Positions 30,958 to 39,564 are shown, counted from the first letter of the stretch. The stretch: DNA of 44,063 bases from 02-FULL-45-11b sp041663485 (GCA_041663485.1 JBAYMO010000008.1:1-44063); one strand, 5' to 3'. Numbers and translations are program-made. The notes: generated by a model from the sequence alone, not told the origin.

Positions 30958-32379
30958 ATGTTTATATTTGATTTTTCCGCCGACATTCAAGCCGTCTTGA
31001 ATCAATTTTGGTGGCAAATAAATTTTTTTCTTATAATTATTTTATTTGTCTTGGGATATTTTTCCGTAAAAAAACCGCTAGTAGCGGTTTGTTTAACTAT
31101 TGCTTTATTGCCCACTTATTTGTTTCGTTCTAAAATTGGATTTGTTCCTTTCACCTATTTAGAACTCTGCTTGTTAATTACTTTTTTTGGCTGGCTTTTT
31201 GGCAAATGGCAAATGGCCAATAGCAAATGGCCAATAGCAAAGAGCAAAGAGCGAATGGCAGATGGCGAATGGCAGATGGCAGATGGCAGATGGCAAAGAG
31301 CAAATAGCGAAGAGCAAATAGCGAAGAGCAAATGGCGAAGAGCAAATGGCGAAGAGCAAATGGCGAATGGGAGATGGAAGATAGGAAATTTACCCATAAT
31401 ACTAATCCTACTTGCTTCAGCTATTTCTATTTTTTTTAGTCCCAACCTCAGCGCCGGTGCCGGTATTTGGAAGGCTTATTTTTTGGAACCAATATTATTT
31501 TTTATCGTGGTAATTAATGTCGCCAAAAATGACCATGATCGGGAAAATATTCTTTGGGCCTTGGGTTTAGCCGCCTTACCAATAATTTTCTTAGCGATTT
31601 ATCAAAAATTTACTGCCTTTGGTATTGCCGAACCCGGCTGGATTTTAGCCAGTCAGCGCCGCGTTACTTCAATTTTTTCTTCACCTAACGCCGTCGGCCT
31701 ACTAATCGGGCCAATCACTTTAATTTATTCTGGTTGGGTATTTGATGATTTAAAAAATATTGGAAAAACTTTAATTAAAATCTTTTTTATTATCTTCGCT
31801 TTACTCGCCTTAGTTTTTACGGTTTCCCAAGGCACATGGCTGGGCTTGGCGGCCGGTTTGGCGTTTGTCTTATTTTTTGCCTGGAACAAAAAATTAACCA
31901 TAATACTTTTAACTTTAATAGCGATTATCTGCCTAGGCCTGCCGCCGATTCAGAATAAAATTTTTCCAATATTAACTTTTCAAGACGCATCCGGCCAAAA
32001 TCGTATCGTTTTATGGCAGATGGCTCAAAATTACTTACTCGCTTCGCCTAAAAATTTTATTTTTGGGGCGGGTCTGAACGGTTTTGCTCAAATACAAAAC
32101 CAGCTGCGCGATCCACTCAAGATGGAACCATTGCTTTATCCTCACAACATATTTTTAAATTTTTGGCTGGAAACCGGACTATTGGGTTTAATCGGACTAG
32201 TTTGGATCATGGTTAGATCTTTAAAAAAGTTATTTTTAGACGCTAATTTAAGAATTATTAGTTACAGGTTGGGTCTAGCGGCCGCGTTAATTGGACTAAT
32301 AATTCACGGTCTAATTGATGTGCCGTATTTTAAAAATGATTTGGCGGTTTTGTTTTGGATAATTATTGGACTGATATAA
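30958..32379 (+). CDS. O-antigen ligase-like (Wzy_C) membrane protein with repeat insert
   Basis: 473 residues with about 10-12 membrane helices. The Wzy_C region is seen in the late periplasmic loop: GAGLNGFAQIQNQL, LYPHNIFLNFWLETGLLGLIG. Such enzymes ligate or polymerise lipid-linked glycans. Residues ~82-144 are an in-frame insert encoded by a period-7 DNA repeat, giving a degenerate 7-residue peptide rhythm (e.g. ANSKWPIAKSKER, ANGEEQMANGRWKIGN). It lies between a membrane helix ending FGWLF and one starting NLPIILILLAS, in a loop that tolerates it. It is partner of the flippase gene. Confidence 0.85.
   Translation: MFIFDFSADIQAVLNQFWWQINFFLIIILFVLGYFSVKKPLVAVCLTIALLPTYLFRSKIGFVPFTYLELCLLITFFGWLFGKWQMANSKWPIAKSKERMADGEWQMADGRWQRANSEEQIAKSKWRRANGEEQMANGRWKIGNLPIILILLASAISIFFSPNLSAGAGIWKAYFLEPILFFIVVINVAKNDHDRENILWALGLAALPIIFLAIYQKFTAFGIAEPGWILASQRRVTSIFSSPNAVGLLIGPITLIYSGWVFDDLKNIGKTLIKIFFIIFALLALVFTVSQGTWLGLAAGLAFVLFFAWNKKLTIILLTLIAIICLGLPPIQNKIFPILTFQDASGQNRIVLWQMAQNYLLASPKNFIFGAGLNGFAQIQNQLRDPLKMEPLLYPHNIFLNFWLETGLLGLIGLVWIMVRSLKKLFLDANLRIISYRLGLAAALIGLIIHGLIDVPYFKNDLAVLFWIIIGLI
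31201..31389 (+). repeat. Degenerate heptanucleotide tandem repeat inside a coding region
   Basis: About 27 units of 7 bp such as GGCAAAT, AGCAAAT, GGCGAAT, GGCAGAT, AGCGAAG. The tract is about 189 bp, a multiple of 21, so the frame is kept and no stop codon arises. The reverse strand is also open for about 90 codons, a repeat artefact. The unit is the same as in the 23S tract (1090-1148). Similar 7-bp short tandem repeats are known from filamentous cyanobacteria. Confidence 0.85.
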
Positions 32380-32404
32380 ATTAACGAAAAAAATAAACCA
32401 AAAG

Positions 32405-32432
32405 AAAAATCCCGCTTGGCGGGATTTTTCTT
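32405..32432. terminator. Bidirectional terminator
   Basis: AAAAATCCCGC-TTG-GCGGGATTTTT between convergent genes. Confidence 0.85.
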
Positions 32433-32458
32433 TAAGAAGCACTTCTTACGAAGTAAAA

Positions 32459-33133
32459 TTATTTCTTGGTAATTTTTTCCAGTAGCTGCCGCGCTTTATC
32501 CTGGCCGCCCAGACCAAAGGCAATACCTCCGGCCAGCGCCAGCATAAAAACTAAACCGGTAAAAAGAATTTGGATCAGTTCCGTCGCCACTTTCAGCTGG
32601 ATTAGAGCTGCCATAACCGTAAAAACCAAAATCGCCCATTTGGCTACTTGCGCTAAAAAGTCTCCGACTGTTAAGTCGGCCGCCAAAGATGTTTCCTTGA
32701 CCAAGACTTGAACGAAATTGCTGATAATTATGCCAACGATCAGCATAATTATGGCCACAATCACATTCGGCAAATAGAGGACAATATCGGTTAAGAATAC
32801 GGAGATCTGACTTAACCCCAAAACATCAGCCGCCGTGACCAAAACTACGACATACAAAAACCAAGTGATTAACCAGCCTAGGGCTTGGCTAATTTCGATT
32901 TTAAAGCCGATTTTTTCCAATGCACTTTTAATACCGGTGGTTTCGGCCGCCCGATCAATGTAAATCTTTTTAACCACCTGGGAAACAATTTTTCCCAAAA
33001 CTCGAGCGACAATAATCCCAATGATAAAAATTAAAATCGCTCCCAGAATACTTGGAATCAAATCCACCAAACGAAACCAAATTTCGTTTAATGAAACTTT
33101 TAGAATTTCTCCCCAGTCGTTTATTGTGGTCAT
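32459..33133 (-). CDS. Conserved TM-helix (MscS-like) membrane protein
   Basis: 224 residues with 4-5 membrane helices. The repeated pattern LIPSILGAILIFIIGIIVARVLGKIVSQVVKKI and YLPNVIVAIIMLIVGIIISNFVQVLVKE matches the conserved TM-helix repeats found before MscS domains. The beta-domain of mechanosensitive channels is absent, as the protein ends after a Gly-rich FGLGGQDKARQLLEKI. It may form a small pore or act in osmotic response. It lies 11 nt downstream of the pilin-like gene on the same strand. Confidence 0.8.
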   Translation of the reverse strand: MTTINDWGEILKVSLNEIWFRLVDLIPSILGAILIFIIGIIVARVLGKIVSQVVKKIYIDRAAETTGIKSALEKIGFKIEISQALGWLITWFLYVVVLVTAADVLGLSQISVFLTDIVLYLPNVIVAIIMLIVGIIISNFVQVLVKETSLAADLTVGDFLAQVAKWAILVFTVMAALIQLKVATELIQILFTGLVFMLALAGGIAFGLGGQDKARQLLEKITKK

Positions 33134-33144
33134 ATTTTTTATTT

Positions 33145-33528
33145 CTAGAAACCAGAAGCACCGGTCGCTTTGCCTATCTGCGTAATAACAAAGTAAACCA
33201 AGGCATAAGAAACGAAAATGATAACTAGGCCGATAACACCGGCGCTAATAATCTGCTTGGCTTTGCCCACTTTTTCGTCATTGCCAGCTGCTGTCATCCA
33301 GGTAAAACCGCCGTATAAAATAATCAACACGGCAATGATACCCAAGAATCCAAGCATGTACTGAACAATCATCATAACTCCGGTCTTAAGATCAGCCGTG
33401 CCTAAACCTAAATAGGTACCATAACCTAAACCAAACTGTTCGCTCACGGCTTCGGTCACGGCTAGAGCTGGCGCCACGATCGAGCTGAACAAAACTGTGG
33501 CTGTCGCTAAAGTTGCGATCTTTTTCAT
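33145..33528 (-). CDS. T4SS-pilin-like (TrbC/VirB2-type) membrane protein
   Basis: 127 residues. A signal peptide (1-23, APALA) is followed by a Gly/Tyr-rich stretch (EQFGLGYGTYLGLGTADLK), then two helices, MLGFLGIIAVLIILYGGFTWMTAAG and IISAGVIGLVIIFVSYALVYFVI, joined by the short charged loop NDEKVGKAKQ. This is the pilin fold common in CPR genomes near type IV secretion or pilus genes. None of those partners are in the window. A strong Shine-Dalgarno (AGGGGGTGAG) and a leader stem-loop suggest high expression. Confidence 0.75.
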   Translation of the reverse strand: MKKIATLATATVLFSSIVAPALAVTEAVSEQFGLGYGTYLGLGTADLKTGVMMIVQYMLGFLGIIAVLIILYGGFTWMTAAGNDEKVGKAKQIISAGVIGLVIIFVSYALVYFVITQIGKATGASGF

Positions 33529-33551
33529 TATTTCTCACCCCCTTCCTTTGG

Positions 33552-33574
33552 TGACGCCTGAATTTCAAGCGTCA
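33552..33574 (-). promoter_or_regulatory. Stem-loop in the leader of the pilin-like gene
   Basis: TGACGC (and TGAA) pair with GCGTCA (and TTCA) on the minus strand, ending just before the Shine-Dalgarno. It could protect the mRNA 5' end or control translation. A TATAGT -10 is visible upstream. Confidence 0.45.
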
Positions 33575-33693
33575 ATTATTAATTTGTACTTTTAGACTAC
33601 TAATACTATAACACAAAATAAAAATTATTACTACTTTAAAAAATAATTTACAAATCGTTAAAAAAATGATAGAATAATTTTATAGAATATCCT

Positions 33694-35973
33694 ATGCACA
33701 TTACGAAAAATTCACATCAAACAAAATCGCGTCAAAAAAATGCCCTTAAGCTAAGAGTAGGAGTCTTAGCTCTTTTTGTTTTGCTTTTACCCCAGCAAAT
33801 TTTTGCCCGAACTTTCAATCCTCACAATATTATTACCGACGAAGAATTAACCGATCAGGATTCGCTTTCTCAAGCGGCCATTCAAAATTTTCTAAAACAA
33901 GAAAAAAGCATTCTGGCTTCTTATCATCAAAAAGTTGACGGCCAAAGTTTATCGGCAGCCGAAATAATTTGGACCATCAGCCAAAAACACAACATCAGCC
34001 CAAAATTTCTTCTAACCACTTTGGAAAAAGAACAAGGTTTAATCCGCCGCACTTCAGCGCCGCAGAAAGCTTTTGACTGGGCTTGCGGTTACGGCTGCTT
34101 TAATAACACTTGCAAAGAAAAATTCCGCGGTTTTTACAACCAGGTCGAAGCGGCGGCCGAAACTCAAGAAATTTATCGCCAGAAGGCTGGCCAGTTTTCA
34201 TTTCAAATAAATAAAACCACCATGACCAACGATGGCTTTGCCGTTACGCCGCAAAATCAAGCTACGGCCAATTTCTACATTTATACTCCCTATGTCGGTT
34301 ATTCGCCGGAACTTGGCGTCATGGCGCAAAATGGCGGTAATCGACTGTTTTGGACGATTTGGCAGCGGTACTTTACCGAACAAAAATTTCTTGACGGCCA
34401 AATTGTAACCGACAATGCAAATTATTGGCTCATTACCAATAATACCAAACGAAAATTTTTGTCTCAGGAATTATTTCTGTCAGATTATAAATTGACTGAT
34501 GCCATTTTTACATCCGCCAAAAATTTGGCGGCCTATCCTGATGGTTTACCGATAAAATTCGCCCAAAACACTTTGGTGAAATCAGCTATCTCCGGTCAAA
34601 TCTATTTGATTGATGGCAACCAAAAAAGGCCAATTATTGAAGAGTCCGCTTTAGCCTTGTTGTCAGATTTTCATCTGGCCTTAACCGGCAATGAAATTAC
34701 CAGCGTCAGCGAAGAAGACTTGCAAGATTATTCCATCGGTTCGATGATTGCTTCGACTTCAGTTATGCCTCAGGGTAAATTATACCAAGACACCAGCGGA
34801 GCCATTTGGCTGGTAAAAGACGGCATGAAATACTTGGTTGATCCCTTAGTTTGGCAAACCAATTTTAACGCCAAGCCTATGGAAACAATTGAAGCGGCCG
34901 CCTTGGAGCAATACCAAAAAGGCAGCCCGGTAAAATTTAAAGATGGCACTTTCTTGAATGTTGATGGCAGCTATTATTTAATCTCCGACGGTGAAAGAAT
35001 GAAAATCAATAATTTGGGCGTTTTTGATCGTGTATTTGGTTTAGAAAAAAAGAATGGCGCCATTAAGGTTTCAGCCGCCTTGCTTAATGTTCATGCGGCT
35101 GGCGATATAATTGATTATGTCGACGACACTATTGTTGATGCTTTAAGCAACGCCTCGTCCAACGATTCCACTAACCCAGCATCCAATTTAAATTCTGGCA
35201 GCTATGAAGCCAATTTTGTCTCACAGGAGCCACAAGGTCTCGTATCAAAAACCGGCCAATCACAAAATGTAACTATCACTTTTAAAAATATCGGCAGCGC
35301 GACTTGGCAAAAAGGCCAAGTCTGGCTGGCTCACAATGACCAAGGTAAAAACACCAGTTCATTTACCATGCCGACCCAGGTTCAACTAAATCAAGACACC
35401 GTGGCGCCGGGCCAAGACGGAACTTTTACTTTCAGTTTAACGGCGCCCACGGATAAAAATGGTTTAATCGCCGAAGATTTTTCTTTATACTACAATACGC
35501 AAACGCCAACAAAAATATTTACGGTTACCAAGTTTATCTTAGTCGAAGGAGAAATTACTAAAACCAATGCCAGTGCTAACACTTCCATCACCAGTCAAAT
35601 CACCAGCCAAAATTTACCGGCCAAAATTAAAAACACAGCCAAGCCGGTGGCGGTTAAAATTAAAATAAAAAATACCAGCAAAAATACCGTTTGGCTTTCT
35701 AAAAAAACTGCTTTGGAAATCTACACCGCCACCGGCGCGGCCAGCCCTTTCTATGATAAAAATGATTGGGTGAGAAAAAATGTCGCGGCCGTACCCGCCA
35801 ACAAATCGAGCATTAAGCCCGGGGAAACAGCGGAATTTAAATTCACCTTGGCCGCCAAAGGTTTAAAGGCCGGCAATTACACCTTAAAATTTCAATTAAA
35901 TTTGTTAGATAAAAATCAGTCCGTACTAATTAACGATAAATCGGATTGGCAGCATACCATCAAAGTTTACTAA
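33694..35973 (+). CDS. Large exported protein with lysozyme-like N-terminal region and NBR1-type Ig-like domain
   Basis: 759 residues. The signal region (about 20-38) precedes an N-terminal domain (~45-225) with SAAEIIWTISQKHNISPKFLLTTLEKEQG and a Cys-containing FDWACGYGCFNNTCKEKF part. The helix plus the Glu pair recalls lysozyme or glucosaminidase folds, which is inference. Residues ~230-470 contain repeated GxLYxDxxGxxWLVxDGxK motifs like a beta-propeller. Residues ~505-610 match the FW domain of NBR1 (TFKNIGSATWQKGQVWLA). A last Ig-like domain ends the protein. Likely a cell-surface or envelope-remodelling protein. Confidence 0.7.
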   Translation: MHITKNSHQTKSRQKNALKLRVGVLALFVLLLPQQIFARTFNPHNIITDEELTDQDSLSQAAIQNFLKQEKSILASYHQKVDGQSLSAAEIIWTISQKHNISPKFLLTTLEKEQGLIRRTSAPQKAFDWACGYGCFNNTCKEKFRGFYNQVEAAAETQEIYRQKAGQFSFQINKTTMTNDGFAVTPQNQATANFYIYTPYVGYSPELGVMAQNGGNRLFWTIWQRYFTEQKFLDGQIVTDNANYWLITNNTKRKFLSQELFLSDYKLTDAIFTSAKNLAAYPDGLPIKFAQNTLVKSAISGQIYLIDGNQKRPIIEESALALLSDFHLALTGNEITSVSEEDLQDYSIGSMIASTSVMPQGKLYQDTSGAIWLVKDGMKYLVDPLVWQTNFNAKPMETIEAAALEQYQKGSPVKFKDGTFLNVDGSYYLISDGERMKINNLGVFDRVFGLEKKNGAIKVSAALLNVHAAGDIIDYVDDTIVDALSNASSNDSTNPASNLNSGSYEANFVSQEPQGLVSKTGQSQNVTITFKNIGSATWQKGQVWLAHNDQGKNTSSFTMPTQVQLNQDTVAPGQDGTFTFSLTAPTDKNGLIAEDFSLYYNTQTPTKIFTVTKFILVEGEITKTNASANTSITSQITSQNLPAKIKNTAKPVAVKIKIKNTSKNTVWLSKKTALEIYTATGAASPFYDKNDWVRKNVAAVPANKSSIKPGETAEFKFTLAAKGLKAGNYTLKFQLNLLDKNQSVLINDKSDWQHTIKVY

Positions 35974-36020
35974 AAACAGGCCAAAGCCTGTTTTTTATTC
36001 AGCCAAGATAGTGGCTGATT
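35974..36020 (+). terminator. Two consecutive terminator hairpins
   Basis: AAACAGGC-CAAA-GCCTGTTT with a T-run, then TCAGCC...GGCTGA followed by TTTTTATT. The first can work in both directions for the convergent gene ending at 36022. Confidence 0.75.
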
Positions 36021-36021
36021 T

Positions 36022-36246
36022 TTATTGACCCAAATATTTGAAATGAGGCACTGTTTGTCCGTTTACTTCAACCGAGTCGACAAACAATTCTTTAGGTCGC
36101 ACCCAAAGCTTTGATTCTTTATTATCATAAAGTGCTTCGTAGACCACCATGTCCTCAAGAGTTTCACTATGTTTGGCTAAACCAATTACTTTATAATCTT
36201 TATTTTTATAATGACGATAGATGCCACCAATAATAATTTCGGGCAT
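36022..36246 (-). CDS. DUF1653-family protein
   Basis: 74 residues from the ATG at 36246. The frame extends upstream to 36327 but would then overlap the metallo-hydrolase gene by 71 nt. IGGIYRHYKNKDYKVIGLAKHSETLEDMVVYEALYD and LWVRPKELFVDSVEVNGQ match the small DUF1653 domain, which in many bacteria is a single-domain protein of unknown function. It is the last gene of a minus-strand run. Confidence 0.8.
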   Translation of the reverse strand: MPEIIIGGIYRHYKNKDYKVIGLAKHSETLEDMVVYEALYDNKESKLWVRPKELFVDSVEVNGQTVPHFKYLGQ

Positions 36247-36256
36247 AAATTTAATT

Positions 36257-36814
36257 TTAAGATTTAGTATTTTTATACATTGGTCCATGACCCGGGATAA
36301 TAAAATCAGCCGCCCGCAAAACTTCATGACGGCTTTGTTCTAATTTTTTCAAATCAGTGGCGTAGGGATCAGTCAACGGTCTGCCCTGCTGCCAAAAAAC
36401 ATCGCCGACAATCGCCACCAAACCTGAATCAGTTTTAACTAACAAGCTTAAGGCGTCGTAATTATGGCCCGGTGTTTTTATAATTTTAATATCTTCACTC
36501 AATTGACTAGGCAAATCGTCGCAAAAACCTTTATCCCAAAGGCCAAAATATTCCACGGTTTTGGCTTGAGCAAACATGCCGATGTTGCGATAATGATCCA
36601 AATGAGAATGCGTAATAAATACGTAATTAATATCGCTGACTTTCAAACCGGCTTGAGCCAAGGCCTGAACTAGAATTTCTTGAGAATCCAAAACGCCGGG
36701 ATCAACGACCAAATTGATTCCCTGATCTTTAACTAAAGTAATGCTCGGACAAGTTTTTCCCTCGCCGCTATCGCCGCTCACAAATCCCTCAACTAAGATC
36801 TGGACTGTTGCCAT
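36257..36814 (-). CDS. Metallo-beta-lactamase-fold hydrolase
   Basis: 185 residues. The metal motif is THSHLDHYRN (HxHxDH), with a second His in KTPGHNYDAL, an Asp in AIVGDVFW and a last His in IIPGHGPMY. The fold is complete and resembles the MBLAC1-like small hydrolases. Substrate unknown. Its start overlaps the upstream gene by 26 nt, so translation is probably coupled. Confidence 0.9.
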   Translation of the reverse strand: MATVQILVEGFVSGDSGEGKTCPSITLVKDQGINLVVDPGVLDSQEILVQALAQAGLKVSDINYVFITHSHLDHYRNIGMFAQAKTVEYFGLWDKGFCDDLPSQLSEDIKIIKTPGHNYDALSLLVKTDSGLVAIVGDVFWQQGRPLTDPYATDLKKLEQSRHEVLRAADFIIPGHGPMYKNTKS

Positions 36815-37481
36815 AAGTTTGGTTATCTTTATGTTTTCTCTTACTGACGAATTTTATAATTAAAATAATTATAGCAATAATTAAAACCAAAGCGCCAATA
36901 AAGGCCAGCAGGCCAGCGCCAAAAATGCTGTATAAAAACATAATTGGTGCTTTTCCAAAAAATTCAGATTTAAGCTGCGGCAACAACCAAAGAGTTCTAA
37001 AAATTTCAGCCAAAGAAAAATTTTCTCTTTCACCCACAGCCAGCACATACTTTCCTTCATTATCAGGGCTAAAAACTTTAATAGTATAAAGTCCGCTTGG
37101 CAATTTTGTTTTATATTCCGGGCCCTTGAAATAATCGTCATTGGCAAACTCCTCATGAAATTTCTTCCAAACAAAATTCTGACCATCCAAAGAAATCATA
37201 GGTGTGTTGGTTGAATTTACGCTAAAAACCTGAACGGAAACGTCCTGACCGATATCCGGCAAATCGGGCACCAAAACATTAATATAAAAATCAAATTCTT
37301 TGGCAGCATTAATTTGATAATACTCCGGATTGCCTTTAAGGCTGCCGTAATACGCTTTAGATACTTCGGGCAAATCAATAGTCTGCATTTCCACCCCCGA
37401 AGCCAAGCGCGGCTGATGAGCCCAAGCTAAAGTCGGCATCAAAAAAGACAGCAGGAGCGCAAAGAATATTTTCTTGGCCAT
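36789..37481 (-). CDS. Exported protein with C-terminal membrane anchor
   Basis: 230 residues. A signal peptide (1-21, AWAH) is followed by a mainly beta-rich domain (~30-155, with DLPDIGQDVSVQVFSVN and LPSGLYTIKVFSPDNEGKYVLAVG), then a single helix (about 185-212) and a Lys-rich cytosolic tail. The beta domain recalls Ig-like or jelly-roll extracytoplasmic domains. It is not assigned to a family. It overlaps the metallo-hydrolase gene by 26 nt and lies 4 nt from the DUF3298 gene. Confidence 0.65.
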   Translation of the reverse strand: MAKKIFFALLLSFLMPTLAWAHQPRLASGVEMQTIDLPEVSKAYYGSLKGNPEYYQINAAKEFDFYINVLVPDLPDIGQDVSVQVFSVNSTNTPMISLDGQNFVWKKFHEEFANDDYFKGPEYKTKLPSGLYTIKVFSPDNEGKYVLAVGERENFSLAEIFRTLWLLPQLKSEFFGKAPIMFLYSIFGAGLLAFIGALVLIIAIIILIIKFVSKRKHKDNQTYGNSPDLS

Positions 37482-37485
37482 AGAT

Positions 37486-38244
37486 TTAATTAAATGTTAA
37501 ATTTTGATATGGAGATAAAACCAATTCATTAATCTTGGAGTAGGGCAAAGTTGATTCTAAAATACCGGCGGCATACGGCGCGTCCTGATAGGGCTGGAAA
37601 ATGAACGTTAAGCCCGAGGGAGTAAAAACAAAAGTGGATAAATTCTCGGCCTTGGGTCCCGCGCCCTGATTTAGCCAATCATCATCATTAAAACCATCTT
37701 TAGTTAAAGTCTGTTTTAGACTGGCAATCAAATCATCGGAAATAATTTTTAAATAATCATGATCAGAAGCAAAAATATCTTTTAGACCTAAATCTTTTTT
37801 ATCAGCTAGAGAAAAATTAAAGGTCTTAACTAAAGTATTGCCATGAGCGCCGCCGGTGTATTGATACACTTCCAGTTTAATGCTCAAAATTTTGTCGGAC
37901 AAAAAATAATTATAAGCCACATTAAAGGCAAACTTCGCGTCGCTTTCAGCCACCGGAGGATAATTTTTGTTTAATTCGGCATTCTTTTTAAATTCAGCCA
38001 CTTGATTTTGAATAAATGTTTCAATGGCCTGATCAATAGCCTGATCATCAAACAAAGGATACAAGGCTTTTATTTCAAAATATTTGCCCGTTTCACCTAG
38101 GTTTTTTTCACTAGCCACTAGCGTCGTTTGAATATTATTTTGTGATTTAGTCAGAGTTTTGGCCGAAAATAATTGGTAAGCCGCAAAAACAATCAAACAT
38201 AAAACGATAAAAAGAATCACAATAATGGTAATGTTTTTTTTCAT
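37486..38244 (-). CDS. DUF4163/DUF3298 (RsiV-like) membrane-anchored protein
   Basis: 252 residues. A membrane helix (5-27) leads to an outside domain with ALYPLFDDQAIDQAIETFIQNQVAEFKK and later YQYTGGAHGNTLVKTFNFSLADKKDLGLKDIF, which match the DUF4163 and DUF3298 pair. The C-terminal half has DAPYAAGI. In Bacillus RsiV this pair binds lysozyme, but there is no sigma-factor gene here, so an anti-sigma role is not supported. Downstream of the flavodoxin-like gene on the same strand. Confidence 0.85.
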   Translation of the reverse strand: MKKNITIIVILFIVLCLIVFAAYQLFSAKTLTKSQNNIQTTLVASEKNLGETGKYFEIKALYPLFDDQAIDQAIETFIQNQVAEFKKNAELNKNYPPVAESDAKFAFNVAYNYFLSDKILSIKLEVYQYTGGAHGNTLVKTFNFSLADKKDLGLKDIFASDHDYLKIISDDLIASLKQTLTKDGFNDDDWLNQGAGPKAENLSTFVFTPSGLTFIFQPYQDAPYAAGILESTLPYSKINELVLSPYQNLTFN

Positions 38245-38255
38245 GAAAGTTGTAG

Positions 38256-38960
38256 TTATTTTAAAAATATTTCTTTAAATTCCCGCGCGTCTTCTTGATA
38301 TGATTCCAAGCTTTCTTGGCCTGAATCATTAACAAACTGCCAATGCCAAAATAATTCATTTACCACTTTAAAGCCATAAAAATCCATGACTTTTTTCTGA
38401 GTTGCTATAACTTCATCGCCGTACCAATTATGTCCCAAACAAATCAACCCCACTTCCGTGTTAGCCAAAAGATTGCTCTCACCTAAAGTCACGTGACGAT
38501 TTTCAATCCAAGTCAGGCGTTCAATCAATTTTTGATACACCGCGTTCATCTGACCCCAACGGATTGAGCCGAAAAATACCACTACCTCGCTGGCAAAAAG
38601 TTCTTGGCTAATTCGCCATAGTTCATCGTCCGGATTATTAATGCTGGCCCAACAACGATGCTGGCCGCTGGGATTTTTTGATTTACTGTTCAGCTTAGCG
38701 TCTTGGGCGCCGCAGCGATTACCACTAGTCAGCGATACATTGCCTTCGCACTGGTATATTTTTAGTTTAGCGGCATTGATAATTTTGACTTTACCAGCCA
38801 GACGGCCGGCAATTTTTTCCGCCAAAAGCGTGCTCTTAGCCTTTTCATTACCGTAGCGATTAGAAGTGACCACAAACAAAATCCGATTCTTTTTTTCCAA
38901 ATACTCAACAGTTTTATTAACTTGATTTTGATAAAAAGTCTTTAAGGCTTGATCGTCCAT
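38256..38960 (-). CDS. Flavodoxin-like NAD(P)H oxidoreductase
   Basis: 234 residues. The N-terminus carries LFVVTSNRYGNEKAKSTLLAEKI, an FMN-phosphate-loop-like segment. The middle has VVFFGSIRWGQMNAVYQKLIERLTWIENRH, as in FMN-dependent reductases. A Cys/Ser-rich insertion (CEGNVSLTSGNRCGAQD...CWASINNPDD, ~70-115) is unusual and may be a metal site. Overall flavodoxin fold, substrate not deducible. It ends 11 nt before the DUF3298 gene and starts 1 nt after the Nudix gene, so the three are probably co-transcribed. Confidence 0.75.
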   Translation of the reverse strand: MDDQALKTFYQNQVNKTVEYLEKKNRILFVVTSNRYGNEKAKSTLLAEKIAGRLAGKVKIINAAKLKIYQCEGNVSLTSGNRCGAQDAKLNSKSKNPSGQHRCWASINNPDDELWRISQELFASEVVVFFGSIRWGQMNAVYQKLIERLTWIENRHVTLGESNLLANTEVGLICLGHNWYGDEVIATQKKVMDFYGFKVVNELFWHWQFVNDSGQESLESYQEDAREFKEIFLK

Positions 38961-38961
38961 A

Positions 38962-39423
38962 TTATTCTTTTCTCATTTGAGATAAAACAAACTTGGCTTC
39001 TTTGACTTGATTATTTAAACCCGTCGCTAAATCCTGAATTAACCAGTCTCTAACCTCCAAGGGATAAAGCAAAATCTTAGGTAGTTCGGACAAATCAACC
39101 CAACGGGGTTCATAAAAATTTTGCTCAGATTGATCACGACCTTCGTTGGCAGTTTGACCCAATTGCACCTGGCCACTCCGGTACTGACAAAGATAAAATT
39201 CGTTGATCGTGCCATCATCTAAAGTAATAACATACAACAAGCGTTCGGGCTTAACTTCAATGCTGGTTTCTTCTTTTACTTCTCTAACCACGGCTTTTTG
39301 AAAATCTTCATTTTTTTCAATCCCACCGCCGGGAAAAACCCAATACTCGCGAGTGTTCTTTCGACGAAATATTAATAAAATTTTTTCATCTTTAATAACT
39401 AAACCGGTAGCGCGATGTCTCAT
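38962..39423 (-). CDS. Nudix hydrolase
   Basis: 153 residues. The Nudix box is PGGGIEKNEDFQKAVVREVKEETSIEV (about 31-57), matching the GX5EX7REUXEEXGU spacing with a Ser in the last Gly position. N-terminal TGLVIKDEKILLIFRRK is typical. It would hydrolyse a nucleoside diphosphate derivative. It is first in a minus-strand run of six genes down to 36022. Confidence 0.9.
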   Translation of the reverse strand: MRHRATGLVIKDEKILLIFRRKNTREYWVFPGGGIEKNEDFQKAVVREVKEETSIEVKPERLLYVITLDDGTINEFYLCQYRSGQVQLGQTANEGRDQSEQNFYEPRWVDLSELPKILLYPLEVRDWLIQDLATGLNNQVKEAKFVLSQMRKE

Positions 39424-39498
39424 AGAGCTGACTGATTAATGTTTTTCATAATATAATTTTAACCTTTTTCAAGGATTTTGAACAGGCAAAAAACTAAC

Positions 39499-39539
39499 TT
39501 GACATAATTTAGCCATACCTATACCATAGGTATAGGTAT
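39499..39539 (+). promoter_or_regulatory. Copper-operon promoter and CsoR-type operator
   Basis: TTGACA (39499-39504), 17-bp spacer, TACCAT (39522-39527). The perfect inverted repeat ATACCTATACC-ATA-GGTATAGGTAT (39515-39539) covers the -10 box. CsoR-family repressors bind such G/C-containing A/T-flanked dyads. The position suggests direct steric repression, relieved when the repressor binds Cu(I). Confidence 0.8.
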
Positions 39540-39564
39540 AACTCACCCAATAATCAAAATTAAT

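Noticed and set aside
31201..31389. Repeat tract as a CRISPR array
   Set aside because: Units are 7 bp and adjacent, with no spacers and no cas genes.
31155..31445. Minus-strand frames with a repeating hydrophobic LLFAICxSPFA-like peptide
   Set aside because: Artefact of the 7-bp repeat, which lacks stops on either strand; the plus-strand ligase frame is the real gene.
37486..38244. Anti-sigma factor RsiV
   Set aside because: The DUF3298 domain fits, but no sigma-factor gene or N-terminal anti-sigma segment is present.
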